64,000 bases of DNA from contig NOWV01000002.1 in NCBI GenBank assembly GCA_003344405.1, positions 558,001 through 622,000 on the forward strand, read 5' to 3'. The notes beneath the pieces are model-generated. The model ran no database searches and was not told the origin of the DNA. It saw nothing but the letters and a program-made list of their open reading frames with translations. The DNA is from Trichoplax sp. H2. Taxonomy: Eukaryota; Placozoa; Uniplacotomia; Trichoplacea. Positions 39,930-51,620 of this stretch are shown here, one piece after another. The position numbers and the translations under genes were made by a program. Within the stretch, counting starts at the first letter, position 1. Each line of letters starts with the position of its first letter.

Positions 39930-40406
39930 CCTTGCTTGACCTGACCGGATGGAGTGTGACAGCATGCTACTGTCACGCGCCGGCTCGTTGACGACAGGAA
40001 ATGAGTTGGAAAAATGAAACTTCATCGCTTTGTATCGTACAGTACTGAGCAGTGGTCTAGTATGCAACACTGACTAGCACATGCTAGAAGTTTCCAATGG
40101 GACACTCGAGAAACGGTCCTTAGAACGTTTCCTCGGTACCGGACCGGATCGGTATGACGCCATTTTGGTGGTGAACCAGTGCGAACGTGGGGCGTACGCT
40201 TCACTCCTATACACGTAATCGACCAACGTAGGGTCCAACATTGGGGGGGCTGAAGCCAACTGAGGCTGACACCAACGACAACGACAGCAAATCGTGCCGT
40301 GCCTTCTTGGCTTCGTTGCTACCTAAACACCACGATCGGCAGGAAGCGATTGACCCTACTCGTACGTCTGTGGTACATCTCTATCGTGCTCTTCTACCAC
40401 AAGTAG
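39930..40406 (+). promoter_or_regulatory. GC-rich island and probable non-coding first exon of glycogenin
   Basis: The base composition changes abruptly to GC- and CpG-rich sequence (CACGCGCCGGCTCG, GGTACCGGACCGGATCGG, GTGGGGCGTACG). It ends in AAGTAG/GTAAGC at 40406, a good donor. The nearest downstream acceptor that reaches a start codon is TTCATTCTAG at 43443, 13 bp before the glycogenin ATG. I therefore infer a promoter and a 5' UTR exon. No coding frame is recognised here. Confidence 0.45.
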
Positions 40407-40435
40407 GTAAGCCGCCATGATAAATCAGTGGATCA

Positions 40436-41042
40436 AGTAGAAAGCGATTCCTTTCCTTCGTTTCTTCTTGATCATCAGCTTTAATGAATCAGCAGTGGCA
40501 TTGCATGCATTCCTGTAATTGTCGTAGCCTAGTTGATTTCATTTCCAAGTGCATCGTTGCATGAAGACAGACTAGTAGAAAGCGATTCCTTTCCTTCATT
40601 TCTTCTTGATCAAGGTCACGAGAAACGTTGATCATCAGCTTTAATGAATCAGCAGTGGCATTGCATGCATTCCTGTAATTGTCGTAGCTTAGTTGATTTC
40701 ATTTCCAAGTGCATCGTTGCATGAAGACAGACTAGTAGAAAGCGATTCCTTTCCTTCATTTCTTCCTGATCAAGGTCACGAGAAACGTTGATCATCAGCA
40801 GTGGCATTGCATGTATTCCTGTAATTGTCGTAGCCTAGTTGATTTCATTTCCAAGTGCATCGTTGCATGAAGACAGACTAGTAGAAAGCGATTCCTTTCC
40901 TTCATTTCTTCTTGATCAAGGTCACGAGAAACGTTGATCATCAGCTTTCATCAATCAGCAGTGGCATTGCATGCATTCCTGTAATTGTCGTAGCCTTGTT
41001 GATTTCATTTCCAAGTGCATCGTTGCATGAAGACAGACTAGA
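40436..41042. repeat. Tandem repeat, four copies of about 140-165 bp
   Basis: Copies start at about 40436, 40574, 40734 and 40879, each with GTAGAAAGCGATTCCTTTCC and each ending GCATGAAGACAGACTAG. Copies differ by two internal deletions (one lacks the ATCAAGGTCACGAGAAACG segment, another the CTTTAATGAAT segment) and by few substitutions, so the array is young. Confidence 0.92.
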
Positions 41043-41369
41043 TGATTGTACTTACTTGTTGACCATCACGATAGAGTAGCATCATCAAGTTGAAAATTCA
41101 TCATCCATAGGCAAGGTCTTAGCAAGGCTTGAAGAGCTTCATTTCCAAGCCAAGTATCGTAGTATGTGCAGTAATCGCTATTGCATCATCATCGCTCCAG
41201 ATTCAGCAAGATAGTGTACTATACCGTAGAAAGCACTTGAAGATTCAATGTTGCACTTATGGCAAAGTAGCGATCTGTAGATAGATCCACCATCAGCCCA
41301 CAGGATCCATTCTACTCGTAGAGTCATTTTGGCCTTGACCAAAAGTACACTGAACAACTGTCGATACAT

Positions 41370-41880
41370 CATCCAACCAGATCGATTCTATTCGTCCAGT
41401 AGAGAAACATTTTGCCTTGCGCCATAGTAAGGATCTGCAGCTGGATCATCCAATCAACACGATAGATTCCATTCTATGCTCGTGTTAGCAGAGTCATTTT
41501 GCCTTGTACCCAACTACCAACTGGTAGATAGATCATCCAATCAACACGAGATAGATTCCATTCTAGACTCGTATCAGCTTTGTCATTTTGCCTTGTACCA
41601 AACTACCAACTGGTAGATACATCATCCAATCAACACGAGATAGATTCCATTCTAGACTCGTATGAGCAGAGTCATTTTGCCTTGTACCAAACTACCAACT
41701 GGTAGATAGATCATCCAAACCGATCGATTCTATTAGCAGAGTCATTTTGTCATTTTGCCTTGTATCCAACTAGCAACTAGTAGATAGATCATCCAATCAA
41801 CACGATAGATTTCATTCTAGACTCGTGTCAGCAGAGTCATTTTGCCTTGTACCAAACTAGCAACTAGTAGATAGACGGTC
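41370..41880. repeat. Tandem repeat, about six copies of about 80-95 bp
   Basis: Each copy carries CATCCAATCAACACGA, GATTCCATTCTA, GTCATTTTGCCTTGTACC and AACTACCAACTGGTAG or close variants. The first and fifth copies are more diverged. The array is unrelated in sequence to the one before it. Confidence 0.88.
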
Positions 41881-42454
41881 TAATTGCATAGGACATCAAA
41901 TTACAGTACTCCTATTTTATTACGATTATACAATTTCTCTTACTTGCAAGATGGCCTTGCAGATATCATGGTTGATGTCGAGTTATTTGAGGCACCATCA
42001 TAAGTTGACTATGTTATACCTTGAAAGATTCAAAACTGCCATGATCTACCCATAATAGTCGTGGACAAAAACAGCATTGTAGGATACATCCATTAGACTA
42101 GTGTAGATACCAAGAAGATCCTATATTGCTAGAGGTAGTGAGTAGATGCCTTGTGTAGACGTTGGAAATGGTCATGCAGATCATGATTTGCTTTCAGCAT
42201 TAAGATTGAACATTGTAATGACGTTTGAGCCAGAATAACTGCTGCAGAATACATCATCGGATTCAATATTGCCATCCTACTACTAGTATCCTTGAAACCA
42301 CAGTATGAAGATAGCCATCATAGCTCATGTGAAAGTTTTCAGACTAGGTAGGTATTTTCCTATCAGCCACTAATCGATCGTTCATGCATTATTTCTACAT
42401 GATATTCGTGTTTACATGCAGTAAGGAGTTTTAAAAATATTCCACAGTAATACC

Positions 42455-42930
42455 TTGCACACAAGCAGTCTATTGATTGATGACTACATCCTATTTTCAG
42501 GACACTACCCTAGTTTGCAGTGGAGTATCTACATATGGTAAAGAGTCTACAATTATTATTTTTCATACTCTAGACGTAGTCTTACCTTTCATACAATCAC
42601 AACATAAGCAGTCTATAGATGGATTTGAAAATCAATCTCTAAGGCCAATAATTGATGATTACCTCCTATTTCAGGACACACAATAATCCCTACCCTAGTT
42701 GGTTGTTGAGTAGTATATACATTCAGTCAAGAGTCCATAATTATTATTATTTTTATACTCTACAGTAATACCTTCCATGCAATCGCAACACAAGCAGTCT
42801 GTAGATGAATTGAAGATGCAAAATCAATCTCTGGGATCAATGATCGACTGCTTGATATTTCATGACATAGTACATGGATCCCTCTATCCTAATTTGCAGT
42901 TGATGACGATAAAGAATATGGACATGATTC
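42455..42930. repeat. Tandem repeat, about three copies of 130-190 bp
   Basis: Copies start near CAAGCAGTCTAT at about 42462, 42608 and 42791, followed by AAAATCAATCTCT in two of them and CTACCCTAGTTTGCAG-type segments. Divergence is moderate. Two short plus frames pass through it, but I see no protein evidence. Confidence 0.7.
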
Positions 42931-43456
42931 CTACTGATTGGGCAAATGAGTTGTGGGGATAATAGGCTAGAATGGATAGGAAACGTGTCAAATGGCCTAA
43001 TTCAAGGCGTTAATGTAACTAATGCCTATTCATTTGGATAGCATGACTGTTAAGCTTGTACCCGATATCCTAATCGCGTAGACATGATATAAGTCTAATG
43101 ACAACTCTGACTACCAGAAGGAATCTATGATCAATTGATTTGCCTTACCTGGTACCCTTTCATGAATGTTTAGCACAACATGAGAACCTTGTTAATAATT
43201 CGATTCGATACCATCATGGATCAAGTATTGCCTGTGATGGCGCCATAATGAATATGAAAGCCAAATTAACACGTAGACTAGTTGTTAATGGAATTTATTT
43301 TTAACTCTGCTCCCTTTAATTCTCCACTTTGGAGTTGTTATTAATCCAATGGACAAACAATATCCAACTTGTTAATTATTTATTTGCAAGAAGACTGTTG
43401 TAGATAATGTAGATTGCTCTCATCGCTATCCATTTCATTCTAGGTGGCTGACAAGA

Positions 43457-46400
43457 ATGTCGGAAAAAAGAGAAGCATTTGTAACCCTTGCTACCAATGA
43501 CAGCTATGCTGTAGGTGCATTTGTCTTGGGAAATTCTCTTCGCAATGTTAAAACAACTCGCGAATTAGTGGTTTTAATCACCGATGAAGTTACCCATCAT
43601 TACCGGTAAGTCTTTGATTTTGCATTGATATTTATTCATGTTTGCTTTATTGCAAGCTCCATTGGTAGCGAAGCTCGTACTGTACGTATCTTTTGACCCA
43701 AATGATGGAGGAGGATAACTTTGGTTTTTAATCCTCATCACGGCCTATTACTAATTCCATCAGTTTCTTTTTGTGCCACTACTTTTACTATGCATAGTAC
43801 AACAATGATAGAATAGAATAAAGCAGATCATGAAATGGGTCTTCATCTATACTTGCTGTTAATAATTCCTCCATCTATCGACCGATAATGCTGGTATAGA
43901 AGGAGAGAATAGTTCCTTCCTCAATGTCGTAACCAGTTCCTTTTAGTTATTGAGAAGGAAAGAACTAGCTTTCAAATTTTACTACTCGTCTACACAGTAG
44001 AATAGAACTACAAACCTCTTGCCAATCGTTCATGGCGCTGAAATGCAAGAGGATTTATTTGCAATCGGAGTGTGTTAAAATAGTTTTCACTCGTTGAAAA
44101 TTTCCATCTGTATAGCATCAAGGTTATCCATCGATTCCAGCGTTGTGGGAAATGGTCTTCCCATATTCGTAACGTATAATTCAATGTAGATTACTATATA
44201 GAGCATCAATCGATCGCTCTAATCCAAGGTCCTCCTCATATTATGGTATTGCTTAACATGACTACAAGGATCCATTTATCGTTTTAGCTATCATGATTAA
44301 ATGATCAGCTCTGTGCGTAAAAGTACATGACAAATCTATTTCTAAGCAGCAATCGAGATACCTCTTGCTCTTTCCTTTCCTACCTAACCGATTAAAAGTT
44401 TGGGATCAAGTCAAGTGAAATGGACTTGATCCAAAGTTTTCACCAAGGGTCAATTTAATTTTTTATAACATCAATTTCTATCTGGATTCTGTAAAGACCA
44501 TGAATCATTTCACTACGTTGATCAACATTTTTCTTCATCTTCATAGCCTTGAGATTTCAATAATCATGGTATTCATTTTTGAAGACATTTTTTTATCTTC
44601 CTCATTTCTTTACCCTTTAAAAGTTGATTTTCATTTTGAATTGAATGGTGAACTATTCCATTATACTGTAGATTGCTAGTTATAGCCGTCACAATCTAAT
44701 TTTTTAGCATCATCTCCAAATCGAGTTCATTAACTTGGTTAAGAGTACATGATAATCAATTAACACGAAATGGTCGCAACATGGGCAATCTAAATTTCAA
44801 GGTGTTAGATTAACAACTTGCAACAACATGCGATTCAATTTATCCGTGGTACATGTTCAACTTGCACCAAGTAGGATGAGGATAATACTCTATTTTATTG
44901 AAGAAGTTAGCAACGATGTGTATAATGTTATCCTTTTATTATTTATAGATTCGATGGCAAATTCAAAGCCAATTTTTACATTGTTTAGAGTAGTCAAAGT
45001 GTTATAATCGAGTTTTAAACTTCACTTTATTATTTACTTAATATTCTAACCTATCTCCGAATATTAATTTTCCAATCAGACCATTCTGCCAAGATAATGA
45101 TCGATTTGTATCACAATTTCTCCAAGGGTGATTTGAGTTGCTTTAACGATGGAATAGACTAGCTTAAGATGCTAGAAAGAATAATAAAAAGTCTTTCTGA
45201 AGCAATTGAACACCATCTCCCGAATGTGTTATGAATATTATGGCAAGTTTAATGGATTAGTAGAGTATGGACAAAGTTGCTTAGCATTACATCCATTTTA
45301 TGATTAAAATCCTAAAGCATGATTGTGTAATAAATACGTTTATTAGTAAAGGACCCAAGTTAATAACACGGCCTAGAGTGAATGCAGTGTTTATTTGAAT
45401 TAAGTACGAATGAAAAATATTCCCATTTCACGCTATGTTGTGATAGTAATCTTAACGTTATCATCGTAGGGAATCGAAAGCAATATTTTAGCGTTAGATT
45501 TTCCATGTACTGTATATCGAGCAAGAAAATGATGAAATTATAATTAATTTGGCCAAAAGTTCATACTTTACTTGTCGTACAGGTCCGTTCGATTACTGTA
45601 CAATCAGTTAATGAATAATTCTACATGTTGATAAATTCAATTTAACGATCTACATTTTTATACTTTGCAAAATCTGACTTTCTAACCTTGATTGTGGTAA
45701 CTACGTCTTAGTTGATTCAATACTGTAGTAAACTTCGTAAAGGATCTGGTTTTAACCGATCACTTAAGAAAGTTCAGAAAGATCAATTCGATAGCTTAGC
45801 TTCTCGTTAATATGATACTTCAAAGAGAATGGAGAAATCGTCTTGAACGAGACAGTGGTAAAGGGAAATGGAAATTCTAGGTTATTCATCAATTTTAATT
45901 TTTCATTTTATCGACACATGAAGGAGATCCAATGTCCTTTGCTTTTTCTACTTCTATGCCATACAAATGTTGTCATTAATAATCCTCGTTAGAATATCCA
46001 TTAATAATTCCTTGACTTCATCTCCATAAGTAATGTCATTTTCTCTGCCTTTTTTAGTTTTCAGTCATCTACTACCCTTTTGCAATACGTAAGCTCATCC
46101 ATCTTTTAACTTAACTATTACCATGCTAAATGTTCTCCTTTTTCATTTAATTATTTACACTATGCTTGACTACGGTTATTCCTATTAAAATTGTAGATAG
46201 AAAGTCCACAAAATTGACCTACTTAATATTTAATTGCATGATAAGACTGACAATAGTGAGATTATATTGTGCAATGTAATGGCTTAAGATCGATTGTGTT
46301 TCTTACCCTTCCCTTTAATCCTATCTAGCAAAGTGGATGACTTATTACGCTGTTTCTTGTCAATTTTAAATAACTGGTTTAGAGTCTTTTGAACCGTGGG

Positions 46401-49400
46401 GAAAATTAAGACTCCACTTTTTGACCTACCCACCAAACTTAAAGCTAAAAATGTTTTAATCTTATATCAATTATAATGGACATTATAGATTCAAAATAGC
46501 GACATGTACAGTATATATGGAGGTTGGATCAAATGAGAATTAAGCTATAATCTAGAATAAAGGATAAAAGGGTTACGGAAAATTCTAGGGTTGTTAGGGC
46601 AGCTATTAGATTACGAATGATACTCTTACCCTTAACGATTAGCCATATAGGCTAGAAGAGAGAAAGTAAATAATCTTTATTAACTGTAACTGCTAATATA
46701 AATCGAAATTGTGTCTACAAACATGTAGACTGCCAGTCGAAATAGTAAATAAAAATTTTATAGGATAGTGGATAAAAAACCAAGAATCAACAATTTCATC
46801 TTCGTAATGAGGATAAAATACTCTAATCTTTGACCGTCTACACAGTTTTAGGCATCGATAATTCCAAAATTTTATTTGATATTGGATAGAAGCTATTCAT
46901 CAGTCAATGAGTTGTAAATCCCATTAAAATAATTCATTCGAATAAAAGATCGAAAGAGTAATCGTCTATAGATATATAAACGTTAACTATTGGATAGAAC
47001 CCCAAAAGCATTTCATGAGAGGTACTATAAAATCCGAACTGTAAATTATCTACCGTCATGTGGATATCAAATACATCCATATTTTCATGGAATATGATTT
47101 AGAAATCACCGAATTATGGATCCCATAACAACAGTTTAAAATCACAAATGACTGCGCAGTTACCAACATGTAATAATCAGATTTTACTGAAATTTTCATA
47201 CAATATTGGATATAATCTGCTAGAATCGTAGTCTCCTTATTGCGATTGATGTAATAAAAGAAAGCTATCGTTACTAACAAACATGGGGATATTGAATTTA
47301 TCGATATTTCTTTAAAAATGGATGATTTTTGGATCATGTTATAATTAATGATAGAAAAAAATCCAAATTGTTGAACTGTCTAGACAGACACAACAATTAA
47401 AAATAGAACCTTACAAATCATGACTGTAGTTGAAAGTTGGAGCTCATTGAAAATATCTTGATGCAATAATCACCGGTGTATTTTTACTATAACAACAATT
47501 CTAACAACCGTAATGGTGCACCCAAACTAAGCAGCTACTGAGATTAATTGCTATATTGTTAATTACTGTTAGGTATCGTTTACGCCATGTCTTTGATATT
47601 GTCAAGCTGGTTGATCCATTCGATAGTGGTGACGAGAAGCATTTACGCCTTTTGGGTAGGCCCGATTTAGGTATTACACTAACTAAATTGCATTGCTGGA
47701 GATTGACTGAATTTAGCAAAGCTGTATTCCTGGATGCCGATACCTTGGTTATTGGAAATATTGATGATTTATTTACCCGCCCTGAATTATCTGCTGCGCC
47801 TGATGTCGGCTGGCCTGACTGCTTTAATTCTGGTGTTTTTGTATATAAGCCTTCCATGCAAACATATCAAACAATAGTAGCATTTGCTTTACAATTTGGC
47901 AGCTTTGACGGTAATATATATTTACAGTTTCTATAAAAGTAGACAACATAACGTTTGTTTTGTATATCTTCTTCGCGAGCATTATTAATTTTTGCTTGTA
48001 CTTGGATAGGTGGCGATCAAGGATTATTGAACGAATTCTTCAATACTTGGGCCACAAGCGATATTAACACCCATTTACCCTTTACTTATAATATGACAGC
48101 TACCTCAGCATATTGGTATGCACCGGCTTTGAACAGGTAGATATGGCCTTCGTATAAGAGTAGATGTTATTCCTCGATACGTAATAATAGACTTTTGAGT
48201 TCTTTTTGGTAGCACAGTAGTGTAGACTACACGTAATAGTTTAACTTATCAATTCACATGATCTATAAAAATTGAATATTAAATTCTTTAAATCATGATA
48301 TTGTAGGAAAAGCAGTTCGTAACTGTGAGACGTAATTATGAATTGGATCATCTAGTAATTATAATTCAGCTATACTTATGAAAACCGTTATGCGATTTAT
48401 TAGGTCTTACCAGTATCTTTAGCAATTTAATGCTTCCTTGCACCGCTGAATAGATAAATCATACTGGAGTCGTGTTTTTTTTTATTTGATCTTCGATACT
48501 AAGTGTAAATTTACAATAAAAGATCAATCTAAAGCCTTTTTCTTTTCTACTCATCAATGTACACAAATAGTCGATAACAAAGATATGCATGGATTTATTG
48601 CTAGGTTCTCCAAGGATATAAAAGTGGTGCATTTTATTGGAGCCCTTAAGCCTTGGCATCACCTCTACAACAAAGATACTGGCCACTTAGACTTGAATGA
48701 AAAATTTCAAGAAGGACAACAACCATTTCTTACGAATTATGTGCAACGTTGGTGGGAAATTTATACGGCTAGCGTTAATAAATTACCTTCTGAAGTAAGT
48801 ATGCAGTCACCAGTTGTGTTATTGAAGTATGATTTTAATCTACTTTATGTTAGATACTTACTTCTTACAGTGTTCTAAATAACATAAATCTTTGTATTTT
48901 GGTTTTAATTTTGTCGTATCGACAGCTCAGAGATGAGCCAGAACGATCTTGGTCGCACCAAGTTACGCAAGATTCTACCGAAAGCATTGAATTGGATATG
49001 GCTGCCTTGAGCTATGCTAATATTCAGCGAAAGATGGAGGAGACCATGTTCCAAAGTCATCCATCGGCGTCATCTAGTAACATACCTTTACCTGCTCTGT
49101 CTTCCTTAAATAGTGGTACTGTACAAGATAGTTTTGGTTATGCTGCTATACAACAAAAAATGAATGAAACTATCTCACGAAGTGGTGTTCAATCAACCAA
49201 GAAAGAGAAAATATCAAGTCCATCCAAATTAATTAAATCAAACGTAAACGAGCCATCTACTTCAGATAAATCTACAACGAAAGTACCATCAGCCCACGAT
49301 ACTGATGCACAATCTCTAGCGCCAAAAATAGGTCAGGATGCCACTACAAAATCATCATCGACAAAAACATCTACCTCGAATAAAGAAGCTAAAATATCCG

Positions 49401-49426
49401 CAAATAAAGGGACAAGTTCGCGGTAA
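43457..49426 (+). CDS. GYG1: Glycogenin, five coding exons
   Basis: Exons 43457-43605, 47573-47910, 48010-48136, 48605-48794 and 48926-49426 give 434 residues. It begins [20 protein letters not shown], as glycogenins do. The manganese/UDP-glucose DXD motif is D104-A-D106 (FLDADTLV). [27 protein letters not shown] and [12 protein letters not shown] follow. Y197 aligns with human Y195, the self-glucosylated tyrosine. The C-terminal tail carries two copies of the glycogen-synthase docking helix ([12 protein letters not shown] at 298-309 and [12 protein letters not shown] at 340-351), where vertebrate glycogenins have one at the end. Glycogenin primes glycogen by glucosylating itself from UDP-glucose in the cytosol. 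A lysine-, serine- and threonine-rich tail ends the protein. The first coding intron is about 4 kb. Confidence 0.95.
43606..47572 (+). other. First coding intron of glycogenin (4.0 kb)
   Basis: It lies between CCG/GTAAGT and TGTTAG/GTATCG. AT-rich; no exon needed by the protein falls inside it. A minus-strand frame at 47056-47337 has no recognisable similarity. I see no nested gene. Confidence 0.6.
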
Positions 49427-49466
49427 ACTAGTGGCGTAAAAATGACTAAAGCATCGAAAATTTCTA

Positions 49467-49472
49467 AATAAA
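49467..49472 (+). terminator. AATAAA poly(A) signal of glycogenin
   Basis: CTAAATAAATAAG lies about 40 nt after the stop codon. This is a plausible cleavage signal for a short 3' UTR. Confidence 0.5.
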
Positions 49473-51620
49473 TAAGAAATATTAAATGAGTGATAGCAAT
49501 GCTGACTAATTAAGAAAAGGAAAGGGTTCTTCATAAACAAAGATAGTTAAGATGTAAATTTAACTGTAATAACGTACTCTATATAAAGTTTTGTTCAACT
49601 CATTCGGAGTAAGGGTTAGTATATCGTTCAATTTCTGTGCACTTCACTAGATTTAAAATTAGCATCATATGATCGTAGTTGATATTATAGAGTTCGTTTT
49701 CGAATTCAGGTTCTCTGACGATTTCACTTGTACAATTTAGTTGAAAGTATTTAACTATTTATCGTGTTTTTCACTAAGGTCAAATTTGTTTCCAAACTAT
49801 CCTAGACAGTGCTGTCGTGTTTTCATGAATGATCGCGTAGTAAAATGTAATAAAATATATATTTTTCTTCTCAAGTCACTTACAAGTTATCTACAGTTAG
49901 TGAAGTTAGTCCGTTGCTGTAGTTTACTATTCCTATACAGGATTGATTAGATAATCCTAGATTTGTCCAGATTTGGGGATTGACCACAACATGATAGGAG
50001 ATCGATGGTTTAGGAATAGAAATATTTATATAACAGCAGGCATGTATAGCAGGGAAGGAGTAAGATTTGTGATCTATATTCTAACCTCCTTCACTATTCT
50101 GAGTGGACCAATGATAGTATAACAAACTACAAAAGAGTATCGAAATAGAATTATGAACTATATATACTGTACTGAGTATTGACAATAATCAATCATGGCT
50201 GACTTGGTAAGTGGATATCTTTCTGTATAGATACGCACTTTGTAGTAGATTATACGTGGAATAGTAGTTAAACGAAAGTTGAAAGTTACCGTTAGGCTTG
50301 CAGAAAGACGCGTTTTAATATGCGAGGTTGCATTTGGTAAAAGGTTAGACTATAGTTTTTAAATTGATACTAAAAATTTAATTTAAATTTTAAAGAAACT
50401 TAATTACCGGCGTGCATCTTTAAGCTTAATGTGGATATTATTATCATCGATCTTGACTTCTACTGCGTGTAAGAGAGCTAGCTTTTGCTAACTGTAAATA
50501 ATTAATTAGTGTAAGAGTGATTTATTAACTTGAACAACGTTTCAAAAAGAGATGTAAGCATCAAATTGTTATATCCCAGAATAATCATGGTTAAAATGAC
50601 GCCTAATGTATTCATTAAATGCGAAGGGATTAGCCAATGAAGCATAGATTAGACTACTACTCATAGAAGAGAAAGAAAGTAATTCTGCAACAACTTCATA
50701 CCATCATCATTAAAACAAAGTACAGCCTAGTCGGGCTTTACATCAAGTATAACTCTATTGAGTTAACTTCATGCCTATTTCGGCCGCTATTAAACGGAAG
50801 AAGCACAGAACAGTTACTAACGTAGACTGCAACATAACCTATACGGTGAGATCTAATGTAACTCAATCACTTCGACTTATTAAAAAAAATATGAGACCTT
50901 ATACAACAAGGTCTGATATTGATGAAGGAAACCTTTTGTAAAGCCCTAACTCTAACTTGTTAATGACAATAAATGGCCTCTAGATACAATTATAAGATAT
51001 TTTATATGTATTTATACAAAGCATAGCTTTTAAATTTATTTTATTTACTTCAAAGGATGGTTCAAGTGATACGCAATTTGTTTCGAAAACTTGATCTATT
51101 CTATCAAGTCTTAATAGAAATAGTCTTTAGATTAGGAAATGCAGATGTGCTTGAAAATAGCAATATTACGTATTTTAAATTAATACTTCATTGAAAAATA
51201 AGAAATTCATTTTATCCGGTCATCAATAGAAAGTTATTTACAGTGTAGCAGTACATCAGTTGTATGTAGCTATGATAACTTCGTTATTAATAAATAATAA
51301 ATTGGCCAATTTCTCCTTGAGGGAATGACAATTAATGCATCAATTACTGTATTATTTGTCTCACAAAGTATAATACAAAATTTGCCAATGTATCAACTTT
51401 TATACAATCTTATCCAGAGTTAGGAATGAGTTGTTTGGAGTTGTGTAAATACACTATACGGACAGATATTAATAAAATAGAAAAATAGTTTCTTCCCTTA
51501 AGTATTTGTGAGCTAATATAATTATTTATGCCTAAATTAATTAGTGTTATTTGCTTTTAGAATGTCCAGGAATAATATCATCACTCATGCCTATCGCATT
51601 CAATTTTTATACCTCTAAAT
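49473..51620. other. Intergenic region between glycogenin and ANKMY1 (convergent)
   Basis: AT-rich sequence containing both 3' ends. Open frames are short and not protein-like. No repeats or RNA genes recognised. Confidence 0.5.

Larger units (their letters stand above)
40407..43443 (+). other. Probable 5' UTR intron of glycogenin, filled with tandem arrays
   Basis: If the non-coding exon is real, this 3-kb stretch is its intron. Most of it consists of the three tandem arrays listed separately. No open coding exon was found. Confidence 0.4.

Noticed and set aside
40436-41880. CRISPR-like repeated units
   Set aside because: Units are long, directly adjacent and without unique spacers; this is ordinary tandem repetition in an animal genome.
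47056-47337. 93-codon minus-strand frame in the glycogenin intron
   Set aside because: Composition follows the AT-rich background and there is no recognisable domain or splice context.
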